Both the position numbers and the translations under genes were made by a program. From NCBI RefSeq assembly GCF_026626885.1, contig NZ_JAPNOA010000055.1:1-64000 (forward strand): a stretch of DNA of 64,000 nt, read 5' to 3'. Under the pieces are notes generated by a model, which worked only from the letters and a program-made list of their open reading frames with translations, searched no databases and had not been told where the DNA came from. This DNA is from Parathalassolituus penaei (GTDB lineage Bacteria > Pseudomonadota > Gammaproteobacteria > Pseudomonadales > Oceanobacteraceae). Below are positions 1 to 9,403 of the stretch, one piece after another (position 1 is the stretch's first letter; each line of letters opens with the position of its first letter).

Positions 1-254
1 AGGATGCCGCGATCAGCGCCCAGGGCGAGGGCGGTACGAATCTGTTCCTGAGCGGTTTTAGGACCGATGGAAACCACCACGATTTCAGACGCGATGCCTT
101 TTTCTTTCAGGCGTACGGCTTCTTCGACGGCGATTTCACAGAATGGGTTCATGGCCATCTTGACGTTGCTCAGATCAACATCAGTGTTATCGGCCTTTAC
201 GCGCACCTTGACGTTGTAGTCGATCACGCGTTTTACAGCGACGAGAACCTTCAT
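1..254 (-). CDS. etfB: Electron transfer flavoprotein beta subunit, partial (C-terminus off the left edge)
   Basis: The first 84 codons are visible and begin [19 protein letters not shown], the standard EtfB N-terminus. The family motif [18 protein letters not shown] follows. EtfB with EtfA forms the soluble FAD/AMP-binding flavoprotein that carries electrons from acyl-CoA dehydrogenases and related enzymes to ETF-ubiquinone oxidoreductase. The ATG at 254 has an AGAGGAA ribosome binding site a few bases upstream. The gene is divergent from the ETF-ubiquinone oxidoreductase gene, its functional partner. An etfA gene would be expected just beyond the window edge; that is inference from usual gene order. 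Confidence 0.95.
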   Translation of the reverse strand, partial: MKVLVAVKRVIDYNVKVRVKADNTDVDLSNVKMAMNPFCEIAVEEAVRLKEKGIASEIVVVSIGPKTAQEQIRTALALGADRGI

Positions 255-348
255 AGATTCCTCTGTTTGTATAGGGTTGATTCAAAAAGCCCGCCAACCA
301 CAGGAGACGTGATGAAACATCGTCATTCGGGGCATGTGTAACGGTCAG

Positions 349-377
349 ATTATTCTGATCTTTTACTTTAGCGTCAA
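349..377 (-). promoter_or_regulatory. Sigma70-type promoter for etfB
   Basis: Read on the minus strand, TTGACG (372-377) is separated by 17 bases from AATAAT (349-354). This is a near-consensus promoter directed at etfB, with a leader of about 90 bases. The match is by eye; no transcription start is known. Confidence 0.65.
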
Positions 378-426
378 TAGTGGCTTTTCTTTGTTTCCAA
401 AATGGCAGTATTCTTCAGGCCGCAGG

Positions 427-454
427 TTGCCTGAGCCCACGACGACCGTATAAT
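427..454 (+). promoter_or_regulatory. Sigma70-type promoter for ETF-ubiquinone oxidoreductase
   Basis: TTGCCT (427-432), a 16-base spacer and a perfect TATAAT (449-454) point toward the oxidoreductase gene. Transcription would start near 461 and give a leader of about 140 bases. With the etfB promoter, this accounts for the 344-base gap 255-598, in which I see no gene. Confidence 0.65.
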
Positions 455-598
455 GCCGCCTTTCCACCGAAGGTGGCGCCCGCCATATCCCGTTATGGCC
501 CTTGCACAGGCACGCCCGGATTAGACACGGCAGGCAATGATTGCCCTGCCACACAGTTTCTCACTCCCGCCTTATTAATAAATAGAGGAGAGATTCAC

Positions 599-2239
599 AT
601 GCAACGTGATGTGATGGAGTACGACGTCGTCATCGTTGGTGCCGGCCCGTCAGGGTTGGCCGCTGCCTGCCGTATCAAGCAGGCTGCAGAAGCAGCCGGT
701 ACTGAAGTTTCAGTTTGCCTGGTTGAAAAAGGCTCTGAAATCGGCGCACACATTCTGTCGGGTGCAGTGATTGAACCCCGCGCCCTGAATGAGTTGTTCC
801 CGGACTGGAAGAACATGGGCGCACCACTGAATACTGAAGTGACTTCTGATGAAGTGTACTTCCTGACCAGTGACACCGCTTCTGTCAAAACTCCTGGCTT
901 CCTGATTCCAAAGCCGATGCACAACGATGGCAACTACATTGTCTCCGTTGGCAACCTTTGCCGTTGGCTGGGCGAGCAAGCCGAAGCGCTGGGTGTTGAA
1001 ATCTACCCTGGCTTCCCGGCTGCGGACGTTATTATAGAAGAAGGTGTTGTTAAGGGCATCATTACTGGTGATATGGGTATCAGCGCTGAAGGCGAAGAAA
1101 AAGACACCTACACTCCAGGTATGGAACTGCGTGCCCGTTACACCCTGTTCGGCGAAGGCTGCCGTGGCCATCTGGGCAAAAAGCTGATCAAGGAATTCAA
1201 CCTCGACGCAGGCCGTGATCCTCAGCACTATGGCATTGGCATCAAGGAACTGTGGGATATCGATCCTTCCAAACACAAGGAAGGTCTGGTTATGCACGGC
1301 GCAGGCTGGCCTCTGTCAGAGTCTGGCTCATCAGGCGGTTTCTTCCTGTACCACGCCGAGAACAACCAGGTGCTGGTGGGGCTGATCACCGACCTCTCCT
1401 ACTCCAACCCGCACGTCAGCCCGTTTGATGAATTCCAGCGCATGAAACACCATCCGCTGGTGAAGCAATACCTGGAAGGTGGCAATCGTGTTTCTTACGG
1501 TGCGCGTGCCATTACCAAAGGCGGCCTGAACTGCTTGCCTAAAATGACCTTCCCGGGCGGTCTGCTGATCGGCTGCGATGCTGGCACCCTGAACTTTGCC
1601 AAGATCAAGGGCGTTCACACGGCCATGAAGAGTGGCATGGTGGCTGCCGACAGCCTGATTCCGGCCCTGACCGCAGGTCGTGGCAATGACGAGCTGACTG
1701 AGTTCGCAGGCAACTTTGAAGCGTCATGGGCCTGGAAAGAACTGCACCGCAGCCGTAACTTCGGCCCGGCCATGCACAAATTCGGCACCTTCGGCGGTGG
1801 CGCTTTCAACTTTATTGATCAGAACATCATGGCGTTGCCGGTTACCCTGCACGACACCCACCCTGATCATGAAATGCTGAAACCTGCGGCTGAATGCACC
1901 CCGATCAACTATCCGAAACCGGATGGCAAGCTCAGCTTCAGTAAACTGGACTCAGTGTTTATCGCCAACGTGAACCACGCTGAAGACCAGCCATGCCACC
2001 TGAAGCTGGCTGACAGCTCCATTCCACTGGAGATCAACCTCAAGAAGTGGAACGAGCCAGCGCAGCGTTACTGCCCGGCAGGCGTGTACGAAGTAGTTGA
2101 AGACGAAGCCGGCAAGCGCTTCCAGATCAACTCTCAGAACTGCGTGCACTGCAAGACCTGCGACATCAAGGACCCTCTGCAGAACATTACCTGGGTAACT
2201 CCAGAAGGCGGCGGCGGCCCGAACTATCCAAACATGTAA
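599..2239 (+). CDS. Electron transfer flavoprotein-ubiquinone oxidoreductase
   Basis: A 546-residue protein that passes electrons from reduced ETF to ubiquinone at the inner membrane. The N-terminus has the FAD-binding GAGPSG motif at residues 14-19. The C-terminus has the four cysteines of the 4Fe-4S cluster, one in CPAGVYE (C492) and three in CVHCKTC (C515, C518, C521). The ending with a GGGGP run is typical of the family. The reading frame is open from 380, but the ATG at 599 is chosen because an AGAGGAGAG ribosome binding site lies just before it and the FAD motif then starts at the usual distance. It is divergent from etfB, which makes the electron donor, and is followed by a strong hairpin terminator. 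Confidence 0.97.
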   Translation: MQRDVMEYDVVIVGAGPSGLAAACRIKQAAEAAGTEVSVCLVEKGSEIGAHILSGAVIEPRALNELFPDWKNMGAPLNTEVTSDEVYFLTSDTASVKTPGFLIPKPMHNDGNYIVSVGNLCRWLGEQAEALGVEIYPGFPAADVIIEEGVVKGIITGDMGISAEGEEKDTYTPGMELRARYTLFGEGCRGHLGKKLIKEFNLDAGRDPQHYGIGIKELWDIDPSKHKEGLVMHGAGWPLSESGSSGGFFLYHAENNQVLVGLITDLSYSNPHVSPFDEFQRMKHHPLVKQYLEGGNRVSYGARAITKGGLNCLPKMTFPGGLLIGCDAGTLNFAKIKGVHTAMKSGMVAADSLIPALTAGRGNDELTEFAGNFEASWAWKELHRSRNFGPAMHKFGTFGGGAFNFIDQNIMALPVTLHDTHPDHEMLKPAAECTPINYPKPDGKLSFSKLDSVFIANVNHAEDQPCHLKLADSSIPLEINLKKWNEPAQRYCPAGVYEVVEDEAGKRFQINSQNCVHCKTCDIKDPLQNITWVTPEGGGGPNYPNM

Positions 2240-2250
2240 GACTTGCACCA

Positions 2251-2283
2251 ACAACAAGGCCGGGATTATCCCGGCCTTGTTGT
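2251..2283 (+). terminator. Terminator after ETF-ubiquinone oxidoreductase
   Basis: A GC-rich stem of 14 pairs (AAGGCCGGG against CCCGGCCTT in its core) with a five-base loop lies 11 bases after the stop codon. The 3' tract is T-rich (TTGTTGTTT). Confidence 0.8.
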
Positions 2284-2342
2284 TTATGTCTGTTTGTTGT
2301 TTCTGTCAGCTGTCGCCTACACGCAGCAGAATTGGCAGACAT

Positions 2343-2371
2343 AAAAAAACCGGCCAAGGCCGGTTTTTTTA
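2343..2371 (-). terminator. Terminator after ppiD, bidirectional
   Basis: A compact AACCGGCC/GGCCGGTT hairpin is flanked by seven A on one side and seven T on the other, so it can work in both directions. It lies just past the ppiD stop. An identical hairpin, including the flanking runs, sits after acnB at 52351-52377. Confidence 0.85.
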
Positions 2372-2384
2372 TTGCCACACGTTA

Positions 2385-4220
2385 TCAGGCGCCTGGGCGC
2401 TTGATCTCGGTATTGGCTTCAGCCCACTTGCGGAAGCTGATCATTCCCTGACGGCTGATACGACTCAGCTGTGACATCTTGCCATCATCGCTTGCAGTCA
2501 GGTCAGCCATTTCTGGAACCTGAACCGCATCAACACGCACAACCGCCACACCACCGTTTACGTCAACCGCTTCAACAGCGCCTTTTGCCATAGCAAAAGC
2601 ACGCGCCTGAGCTTCACGTGGCAGATCACTGCTCTGACGGAAGTTCACAGAAACCGATTTCCATTCAGGCGCATCACCAGAACCTTTCACAATGGCATCA
2701 GCACGCTGATGCGCCAGCTCCAGAGCTTTTTCACGCTTCAGGCGAGTTTCAACACGGTTGCGAACCTCAGCCAATGGCTGAACTTCAGCTTCTTTGTGTT
2801 CTTCAACCGCAAATACGTAAACACCACTGTCGGTTTCAACTACCTGACTGGTTTCGTGATCCAGCAGCACGTTATCAGCGAAGGCTTCTTCACGAACCTT
2901 GGCATCAGCCGCAATACCTTCACCCGCATCACGAGTAAAAGGCGCGCTGACTTCTGCTTTCAGACCAAGTGCGTCAGCGATATCGTTGACACCAGAAGCA
3001 GAGAAGGCAATGTTGGTCAGCTCCTGAGTTTGCTCAGCAATGTGCTGCTGGGCTTTCTCGTCGCGAATCCACGCGCTCAGCTCTTCACGCTTGTCATCCA
3101 GAGATGCGGCATCGGCAGCTTTTACACCCATCAGCTTGATGATGTGGTAACCGAACTCGGTTTTCACCGGCTCAGACACAGTACCTTCTTCCATACCGAA
3201 CAGTACGTTATCGAAAGCTTCTACATAAGCACCGCGAGCCGCGAAGCCCAGCTCACCACCCTGGTTACGAGTGCCGATATCATCGGAGAACTCAGTCGCC
3301 AGCTTGGCAAAGTCTTCACCGCCAGCAATGCGTTTTTCGATATCAGCAGCCAGCGCCTGAGCAGCCGCATCATCACGCTTGTCATTCACTTCGATCAGGA
3401 TGTGACTGGCGTTACGCTGCTCTTTATCTTTCAGCTGGGTCAGGTAGTCGTTGTACGCCTGTTTCAGCTCGTCTTCGGTCACCTCCATCTTGGCGGCAAC
3501 ATCCTTGCGGTTGAAGCCTACATAACGGATAGAAACGGTTTCAGGAGTTTGGTACAGATTCTTGGTAGCTTCGTAGCTGGCCTGAACTTCATCATCACTC
3601 AGCGTGATGCCATTGGTCAGATCACGAGCGTTCAGCTGAACCCAGGATACAGTACGCATCTCACCGTCCAGCATCGCATTCAGACGCACCTGATAAGGAG
3701 CGGCAATAGTGGTCTGTACCACAGCGGCATTCAGCTGGTTAACAATGATGTCCTGAGAGAGGTTTTCGCGGAATGTCAGCGGAGTCCAGCCGTTCATGGC
3801 CAGAATGCTGCGGAACTGTTCCTTGTTGAAATTGCCATCCAGCTGGAATGCCGGGATGGTTACGATGGCTTCGTCGATCTGTGCTGGAGAAGCATACAAG
3901 CCCATCTCATGAGCCTTGACCAGCTGCACTTTACGTTGAATCAGCTGTTCGATAGCGCTCTGACGCAGCACACCATCATTAAACAGGCTTTCATCAAACT
4001 GTTCGCCAAACTGGCGACGCAGTGTTGCCTTCTGTTGTTCAACGGCACGCTGAACTTCCACTTCCGTAATTTCCTGCCCGCCAACCTGAGCCAGCGGTTC
4101 GGAGCCACTGCCAAGGTTTACGATGCTTTCGACACCCCAGAGGGCAAATACGAAAATGATAAAAAATACGATGAACTTGGCGACGATACCCTGGGCATTG
4201 TCGCGCATTGTCTGAAGCAT
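2385..4220 (-). CDS. ppiD: Periplasmic folding chaperone PpiD (SurA-N/PpiC family)
   Basis: A 611-residue inner-membrane-anchored chaperone facing the periplasm. Residues about 12-32 form one transmembrane helix after a short cytoplasmic tail. A SurA-N-like chaperone region follows, then a parvulin (PpiC) domain around residues 265-365, recognisable from ASHILIEV, the GGEDF segment and FGYHIIKL. In E. coli PpiD binds SecYEG and assists newly exported proteins, and its parvulin domain has little or no isomerase activity; that is family knowledge. The ATG at 4220 has a GGAGGAA ribosome binding site. It lies downstream of hupB, in the conserved order lon-hupB-ppiD. A hairpin terminator separates it from hupB, so it may also have its own promoter. 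Confidence 0.95.
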   Translation of the reverse strand: MLQTMRDNAQGIVAKFIVFFIIFVFALWGVESIVNLGSGSEPLAQVGGQEITEVEVQRAVEQQKATLRRQFGEQFDESLFNDGVLRQSAIEQLIQRKVQLVKAHEMGLYASPAQIDEAIVTIPAFQLDGNFNKEQFRSILAMNGWTPLTFRENLSQDIIVNQLNAAVVQTTIAAPYQVRLNAMLDGEMRTVSWVQLNARDLTNGITLSDDEVQASYEATKNLYQTPETVSIRYVGFNRKDVAAKMEVTEDELKQAYNDYLTQLKDKEQRNASHILIEVNDKRDDAAAQALAADIEKRIAGGEDFAKLATEFSDDIGTRNQGGELGFAARGAYVEAFDNVLFGMEEGTVSEPVKTEFGYHIIKLMGVKAADAASLDDKREELSAWIRDEKAQQHIAEQTQELTNIAFSASGVNDIADALGLKAEVSAPFTRDAGEGIAADAKVREEAFADNVLLDHETSQVVETDSGVYVFAVEEHKEAEVQPLAEVRNRVETRLKREKALELAHQRADAIVKGSGDAPEWKSVSVNFRQSSDLPREAQARAFAMAKGAVEAVDVNGGVAVVRVDAVQVPEMADLTASDDGKMSQLSRISRQGMISFRKWAEANTEIKRPGA

Positions 4221-4249
4221 GCTTCCTCCACTCTAACGCTACTTCAACA

Positions 4250-4281
4250 TAAAAAAAGCGCATCCAGGATGCGCTCTTTTT
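4250..4281 (-). terminator. Terminator or attenuator between hupB and ppiD
   Basis: The stem AGCGCATC/GATGCGCT with a short loop is followed on the minus strand by a T run. It lies between the hupB stop (4371) and the ppiD start (4220). Confidence 0.75.
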
Positions 4282-4370
4282 ACATGAACCGATCAGGTAC
4301 CAATCGGGCCAGCACCTGATTCCGATTCCTGGCGAAATGAACCACCTGAGCGGTCATTCCGATGGTGTGC

Positions 4371-4643
4371 TTACTGAACGGCGTCTTTCAGCGCTTTGCC
4401 TGGCTTGAAGCCAGGAACTTTGGCGGCCTTGATCTGGATTGGGTTGCCGGTCTGCGGATTGCGACCAGTGCGCTCAGCGCGCTCTTTCACCAGGAAAGTA
4501 CCAAATCCGACCAGAGCAACCTGATCACCCTCTTTTAACGCATTGCCGATGCTTTCAATCATCGCATCCAGCGCGCGACCAGCAGCTGCTTTCGGAATAT
4601 CAGCAGAAGCTGCGATTGCGTCGATTAACTCAGACTTGTTCAC
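4371..4643 (-). CDS. hupB: Nucleoid-associated protein HU, beta type
   Basis: A 90-residue histone-like protein starting [16 protein letters not shown]. The DNA-binding arm carries the family signature [14 protein letters not shown] with the intercalating proline. HU dimers bend and compact DNA and take part in replication and recombination. The length is exactly that of E. coli HU-beta. It follows lon in the leftward direction, as in E. coli and Pseudomonas, and has its own strong promoter at 4725-4753 inside the lon-hupB gap. The ribosome binding site GAGGGGAT precedes the ATG. Confidence 0.97.
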   Translation of the reverse strand: MNKSELIDAIAASADIPKAAAGRALDAMIESIGNALKEGDQVALVGFGTFLVKERAERTGRNPQTGNPIQIKAAKVPGFKPGKALKDAVQ

Positions 4644-4724
4644 ACTTATCCCCTCACTCTGTGCGCAATATTAAATTCTTGTTATGCGACTGGGCGATCG
4701 CTACAGGAAATTCAAGAGCGTCGA

Positions 4725-4753
4725 TTTATACCAACTGGGCTATACAGCGTCAA
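4725..4753 (-). promoter_or_regulatory. Sigma70-type promoter for hupB
   Basis: On the minus strand TTGACG (4748-4753), 17 bases and TATAAA (4725-4730) make a near-consensus promoter. It starts just after the lon stop codon and gives a leader of about 75 bases. Confidence 0.75.
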
Positions 4754-4759
4754 GCCGAC

Positions 4760-7150
4760 TCAGTGGGTGTTAGGTCGACTAGTTTCATCCTTCACGTTTC
4801 CCGTGTCATCCGTAGGAATCACGGGAGCTACAGCCGCTTCCGGAGTAGACTCAAGAGCCAGATCCAGAACTTCGTCAATCCAGTCTACAGGAATAACAGT
4901 AAGGTCCTGTTTGATATTCGCAGGAATATCGCGCAAATCCTTTTCGTTTTCCCGCGGAATAATCACAGTCTTGATACCACCACGGTGAGCAGCCAGAAGT
5001 TTTTCTTTCAGACCACCAATAGCCAACACTTTACCACGCAAAGTGATTTCGCCAGTCATTGCCACTTCCGCCTTGACCGGAATACCAGTCATAACGGATG
5101 CCAGAGCAGTTGCCATACCAATACCGGCACTTGGGCCGTCTTTTGGAGTTGCGCCCTCCGGAACGTGGACGTGAATATCTTTCTTGTCAAAGAAATCCAC
5201 TGGAACACCCATGCCTTCAGCACGACTTCTGACGACTGTCAGAGCGGCCTGGATGGATTCCTGCATAACGTCACCAAGAGAACCGGTTTTGATAATACGA
5301 CCCTTACCAGGCGTAGCGGCAGCTTCCAGCGTCAGTAGCTCACCACCAACCGAGGTCCAGGCCAGACCAGTCACTTGTCCAATTTCATTTTTCACACCCG
5401 CCAGTCCATAACGGAAGCGAGGCACACCAAGGTAATCTTCCAGCAATCCGGAAGTGATTTCCCGGGTTGCAGTTGTGCCATCCAGCATGTTGGCTTTCAC
5501 CACTCGACGACACAACTTGGCCACTTCACGCTCAAGGCTACGCACCCCCGCTTCACGGGTGTACAGGCGAATGATTTCACGCAGGCGATCTTCGGAAACC
5601 TTGATCTCACCATCTTTCAGACCATTCTGTTTGATCTGTTTTGGCAGCAAATAACGCTGAGCGATGCTGACCTTCTCGTCTTCGGTGTAACCCGGAATCC
5701 GTATGATCTCCATACGATCCAGCAGCGGACCTGGAATGTTCATGCTGTTTGATGTACACACGAACATGATATCGGACAGGTCGTAATCAACTTCCAGATA
5801 GTGATCAGCAAAAGTGCTGTTTTGTTCCGGATCCAGAACTTCCAACAGCGCCGACGCCGGATCACCACGGTGATCCATACCCATCTTGTCTATTTCATCC
5901 AGCAGGAACAGTGGGTTACGAACGCCGACCTTGGTCATGCGCTGAACCAGCTTGCCTGGCATGGAGCCAATATAGGTGCGACGGTGACCACGGATCTCAG
6001 CCTCATCACGAACACCACCCAACGCCATACGAGTGAACTGGCGATTGGTAGCGCGGGCAATGGATTTGCCCAGAGAGGTTTTACCAACCCCTGGCGGCCC
6101 TACCAGACACAGCACAGCGCCTTTCACTTTCTTCACGCGGTTTTGTACGGCGAGGTACTCAAGGATACGTTCTTTCACTTCCTCAAGACCGAAGTGATCC
6201 GCATCCAGAATCTCACGCGCACGAGCCAGATCGTGATTCAGGCGAGTACGCTTCTTCCATGGCAGGTTCAGCAGCCAATCGAGGTATCCGCGCACCACGG
6301 ATGCTTCTGCCGACATCGGCGACATCATACGCAGCTTGCGCAGCTCTGCTTCGGCTTTCTCTCGAGCTTCGGCCGTCAGGCCAACTGTTTCGATCTTCTG
6401 GGTCAGCTCATCAAATTCATTGCCACCTTCTTCAAGCTCACCCAGCTCTTTCTGGATGGCCTTCATCTGTTCGTTCAGGTAGTACTCGCGCTGACTCTTC
6501 TCCATCTGCTTTTTGACACGGCCGCGAATACGCTTCTCGACCTTCAGCAGATCCATTTCGGACTCCATCAGCTCCATAAGATGTTCAACGCGATCGCGTG
6601 GATCAAACATCTCAAGAACGTTTTGCTTCTCCTCCAGTTTCAGGGAGATATGGGCGGCAATAGTATCCGTCAGACGAGTAATGTCTTCGATGCCAGAAAT
6701 GCTGGCCAGCACTTCGCTCGGAACCTTCTTGGACAGCTGAACATACTGTTCAAAGTGCCCGGTCAGAGAGCGAATCAGTGCTTCGTTTTCACGCTCGGTC
6801 AGCTCTTCACTGGCAGCAATACGAACATCACCGTGGAACATTTCTTCTTCGTCAATCAGCTGGTCCAGGTAGGCGCGAGCCTCACCTTCTACCAGCACCT
6901 TGACGGTGCCATCCGGCAAGCGCAACAGCTGCAGAATAGTAGCGACGGTACCTACCGGATGCAGATCATCGATACCCGGGGAATCATGAGAGGCATCTTT
7001 CTGGGCAACCAGCATGATGCGTTTTTCACCTGCCATAGCTTCTTCAAGCGCATTGATCGATTTTTCACGACCAACAAACAGAGGGATCACCATCGCAGGG
7101 AATACCACTACATCGCGTAGCGGTAACAGGGGAAGGACTTCTTGATTCAT
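4760..7150 (-). CDS. lon: ATP-dependent protease La (Lon)
   Basis: A 796-residue AAA+ serine protease that degrades misfolded and regulatory proteins in the cytoplasm. The N-terminal LON domain begins [20 protein letters not shown]. The ATPase carries the Walker A motif GPPGVGKT. The protease domain has the catalytic serine in [10 protein letters not shown] and the lysine in [14 protein letters not shown]. The frame stays open to a TTG at 7171. I prefer the ATG at 7150, which matches the usual N-terminus and leaves a short leader after the heat-shock-like promoter at 7184-7213. It sits between clpX and hupB, the standard quality-control order. No clear terminator follows; hupB has its own promoter. 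Confidence 0.97.
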   Translation of the reverse strand: MNQEVLPLLPLRDVVVFPAMVIPLFVGREKSINALEEAMAGEKRIMLVAQKDASHDSPGIDDLHPVGTVATILQLLRLPDGTVKVLVEGEARAYLDQLIDEEEMFHGDVRIAASEELTERENEALIRSLTGHFEQYVQLSKKVPSEVLASISGIEDITRLTDTIAAHISLKLEEKQNVLEMFDPRDRVEHLMELMESEMDLLKVEKRIRGRVKKQMEKSQREYYLNEQMKAIQKELGELEEGGNEFDELTQKIETVGLTAEAREKAEAELRKLRMMSPMSAEASVVRGYLDWLLNLPWKKRTRLNHDLARAREILDADHFGLEEVKERILEYLAVQNRVKKVKGAVLCLVGPPGVGKTSLGKSIARATNRQFTRMALGGVRDEAEIRGHRRTYIGSMPGKLVQRMTKVGVRNPLFLLDEIDKMGMDHRGDPASALLEVLDPEQNSTFADHYLEVDYDLSDIMFVCTSNSMNIPGPLLDRMEIIRIPGYTEDEKVSIAQRYLLPKQIKQNGLKDGEIKVSEDRLREIIRLYTREAGVRSLEREVAKLCRRVVKANMLDGTTATREITSGLLEDYLGVPRFRYGLAGVKNEIGQVTGLAWTSVGGELLTLEAAATPGKGRIIKTGSLGDVMQESIQAALTVVRSRAEGMGVPVDFFDKKDIHVHVPEGATPKDGPSAGIGMATALASVMTGIPVKAEVAMTGEITLRGKVLAIGGLKEKLLAAHRGGIKTVIIPRENEKDLRDIPANIKQDLTVIPVDWIDEVLDLALESTPEAAVAPVIPTDDTGNVKDETSRPNTH

Positions 7151-7183
7151 CAGATCAGCACTCTGGTACAAAGCTCTGTTCTC

Positions 7184-7213
7184 AGATTGGGGGCGGATGC
7201 CCGGAAAAACAAG
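7184..7213 (-). promoter_or_regulatory. Sigma32-like (heat-shock) promoter for lon
   Basis: On the minus strand CTTGTT (7208-7213) and CCCCCAATCT (7184-7193) are 14 bases apart, close to the sigma32 pattern CTTGAA-N13/14-CCCCATTT. The E. coli lon gene is sigma32-controlled, so the position makes sense. The start site would fall just upstream of the alternative TTG codon, which supports translation from the ATG at 7150. Confidence 0.5.
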
Positions 7214-7227
7214 GAACAGAGGAAGGA

Positions 7228-7248
7228 AAAGGAGCCATTGGCTCCTTT
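7228..7248 (-). terminator. Hairpin between clpX and lon, possible attenuator
   Basis: The inverted repeat AAAGGAGCC/GGCTCCTTT has a short loop. On the minus strand it is followed by CC-interrupted T residues, so termination is probably partial. Some readthrough from clpX into lon is likely. Confidence 0.5.
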
Positions 7249-7267
7249 GGTCTGTTAGCTATCAGGT

Positions 7268-8557
7268 TCACTCGGAACTTGATGAAGCCTTCGCCATGTC
7301 AGCGCCATCGTAAATGATGATCGGCTCAGCGCCACCAGTGATCACATTTTCTTCAATCACCACTTTGGTGACGTGATCTTCCGATGGAACCATATACATG
7401 GTCTCCAGCAGTGCAGCTTCCAGAATCGAACGCAGACCACGCGCGCCAGTCTTACGCTCCATTGCACAAGTGGCAATGGCTTCCAGTGCCGCATCGCGAA
7501 CTTCCAGTTCAACATCTTCCATTTCGAAGAGTGTCTGGAACTGGCGAACCAGAGAGTTTTTAGGTTCCGTCAGGATGCGGATCAGGGCATCCTTGTCCAG
7601 CTCTTCCAGAGTAGCAAGCACTGGCAGACGACCGATGAATTCCGGAATCAGACCGAATTTCACCAGGTCAACCGGCTCCACTTCTTTCAGGGCCTGCCCG
7701 ATCGACTTCTGATCTTCTTTACCTTTTACAGTGGCCGAGAAACCAATACTACTGCGCTCGGAACGATCGCGAATAATTTGATCCAGACCGGCAAAAGCAC
7801 CACCACAGATAAACAGGATGTTTGAAGTATCCACTTGCAGAAATTCTTGCTGAGGATGCTTGCGACCACCCTGTGGCGGAACAGAAGCCACAGTGCCTTC
7901 GATCAGTTTCAGCAGAGCCTGCTGCACGCCTTCGCCCGACACATCACGGGTGATAGACGGGTTGTCAGACTTGCGAGAAATCTTGTCGATTTCGTCGATG
8001 TAAACGATACCGCGCTGGGCACGTTCCACATCATAGTCACACTTCTGCAGCAGCTTCTGGATAATATTTTCAACGTCTTCGCCTACATAACCGGCCTCGG
8101 TCAGTGTGGTGGCATCAGCGATGGTGAATGGTACGTTCAGCAGTCGCGCCATGGTCTCGGCCAGCAGGGTTTTGCCACTACCGGTTGGGCCAATCAGCAA
8201 GATGTTGCTTTTGGACAACTCGACGTCAGCAGACTTGCGATCGCCATAACGCAGACGTTTGTAATGGTTGTACACCGCCACCGCGAGGACAATCTTGGCT
8301 TTGTCCTGACCGATAACGTATTCATCCAGGGTCTGTTTGATTTCCCGGGGAGTTGGCAACTTGTCGGACTTGCCCTTGGTGTCTGCTTCCTGCACTTCTT
8401 CACGAATGATGTCGTTACACAAATCGACACACTCATCGCAGATGAACACCGAAGGCCCGGCAATCAGCTTGCGAACTTCATGCTGACTTTTTCCGCAGAA
8501 GGAACAGTACAGCAGCTTACCGCCGTCTTCGCCCTTGCCTTTAGTATCGTCGGTCAT
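7268..8557 (-). CDS. clpX: ATP-dependent unfoldase ClpX
   Basis: A 429-residue AAA+ unfoldase that selects substrates, such as ssrA-tagged proteins, and feeds them to ClpP. The N-terminal zinc-binding domain has CSFCGKS and CDECVDLC. The ATPase has Walker A GPTGSGKT, Walker B IDEIDK and the sensor-2 GARGLR. The ClpP-docking loop IGF is present in SSIGFSATV. It lies 96 bases downstream of clpP, has its own promoter region at 8596-8625, and is followed by lon. The length agrees with E. coli ClpX (424). Confidence 0.98.
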   Translation of the reverse strand: MTDDTKGKGEDGGKLLYCSFCGKSQHEVRKLIAGPSVFICDECVDLCNDIIREEVQEADTKGKSDKLPTPREIKQTLDEYVIGQDKAKIVLAVAVYNHYKRLRYGDRKSADVELSKSNILLIGPTGSGKTLLAETMARLLNVPFTIADATTLTEAGYVGEDVENIIQKLLQKCDYDVERAQRGIVYIDEIDKISRKSDNPSITRDVSGEGVQQALLKLIEGTVASVPPQGGRKHPQQEFLQVDTSNILFICGGAFAGLDQIIRDRSERSSIGFSATVKGKEDQKSIGQALKEVEPVDLVKFGLIPEFIGRLPVLATLEELDKDALIRILTEPKNSLVRQFQTLFEMEDVELEVRDAALEAIATCAMERKTGARGLRSILEAALLETMYMVPSEDHVTKVVIEENVITGGAEPIIIYDGADMAKASSSSE

Positions 8558-8595
8558 TCGACTGCCTCATTCTGGAACATAGCTTCAAGCTTCAA

Positions 8596-8625
8596 TATAT
8601 AGGTGCCTGCGGGACAGGTTTCAAG
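8596..8625 (-). promoter_or_regulatory. Promoter for clpX, overlapping sigma70- and sigma32-like elements
   Basis: On the minus strand TTGAAA (8619-8624), 17 bases and TATATA (8596-8601) fit sigma70. The same -35 read as CTTGAA (8620-8625) followed by CACCTATAT about 14 bases on is a weaker sigma32 fit. It lies in the clpP-clpX gap and would let clpX be expressed independently of clpP. Confidence 0.5.
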
Positions 8626-8653
8626 CCCGCAGATGCACTTCAGGTCGAAATTA

Positions 8654-9283
8654 TTACTGGCCGCGATGGGTCAGGACCTTGTCGATCAATCCGTACTCAA
8701 GAGCAGCGGCTGCAGTCATGAAGTTGTCACGCTCGGTATCGGCTGCAATACGGTCGTAACTCTGGCCAGTGTGTTCCGCCATAATGCGGTTCAGGCGCTC
8801 TTTGGTGTGCTGAATGTTGGCTGCCTGGATCTGGATGTCGGTAGCCTGACCCTGCGCACCGCCACTCGGTTGGTGAATCATGATGCGGGAGTTAGGCACG
8901 CTGTAGCGCTTGCCTTTGGCACCGGCGGCCAACAGGAACGCACCCATACTGCACGCCTGACCAATCACCATGGTGCTCACATCTGGTTTGATGAACTGCA
9001 TGGTGTCATAGATCGACAGACCGGCTGATACGGAGCCGCCCGGAGAGTTGATGTACAGGTGGATGTCTTTGTCCGGATTTTCGGATTCCAGGAACAGCAA
9101 CTGGGCAACCACCAGGTTAGCCATGTGATCTTCCACAGGACCTACCAGGAAAATAACCCGCTCTTTCAGCAGACGAGAATAAATGTCGTAGGAGCGCTCA
9201 CCGCGTGCAGTTTGCTCCACAACCATCGGAATCAGGGCGTTGACCAGATTTTGATCTACCCCGTGAGTGATGTGATTGCTCAT
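8654..9283 (-). CDS. clpP: ATP-dependent Clp protease proteolytic subunit ClpP
   Basis: A 209-residue serine protease subunit that forms the tetradecameric chamber used with ClpX and ClpA. The catalytic serine is in GQACSMGAF (S112) and the histidine in MIHQPSGGA (H137). The catalytic aspartate lies in the C-terminal part. The start ATG at 9283 has a GGGGA ribosome binding site. It sits between tig and clpX, the near-universal order in gammaproteobacteria. Confidence 0.98.
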   Translation of the reverse strand: MSNHITHGVDQNLVNALIPMVVEQTARGERSYDIYSRLLKERVIFLVGPVEDHMANLVVAQLLFLESENPDKDIHLYINSPGGSVSAGLSIYDTMQFIKPDVSTMVIGQACSMGAFLLAAGAKGKRYSVPNSRIMIHQPSGGAQGQATDIQIQAANIQHTKERLNRIMAEHTGQSYDRIAADTERDNFMTAAAALEYGLIDKVLTHRGQ

Positions 9284-9323
9284 TCGTTTGTCCCCAACTA
9301 ATCCAATTCAACCAACAGTTATA

Positions 9324-9354
9324 ATAACAGTCACTTGTACCAAGTGACTGTTAT
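9324..9354 (-). terminator. Long perfect hairpin between tig and clpP
   Basis: A 14-base perfect inverted repeat (ATAACAGTCACTTG and its complement) with a three-base loop lies between the tig stop and the clpP start. The following bases on the minus strand are TATAACTG, not a clean T run. It may be a weak terminator, an mRNA-stabilising or processing hairpin, or a protein-binding palindrome. Confidence 0.5.
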
Positions 9355-9403
9355 CAAGTCTAGCTATTGGCAGACGGTCTGTCAGGCTCTTTCACTCAAG
9401 CAA

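Noticed and set aside
255-300. A closer promoter for etfB at TTGGCG-N18-TATACA on the minus strand
   Set aside because: The start site would fall on the ribosome binding site and leave no leader. The promoter at 349-377 is better in sequence and position.
380-598. Upstream extension of the ETF-ubiquinone oxidoreductase frame
   Set aside because: The extra 73 residues contain no family sequence and overlap the promoter. The ATG at 599 has a strong ribosome binding site and gives the normal start.
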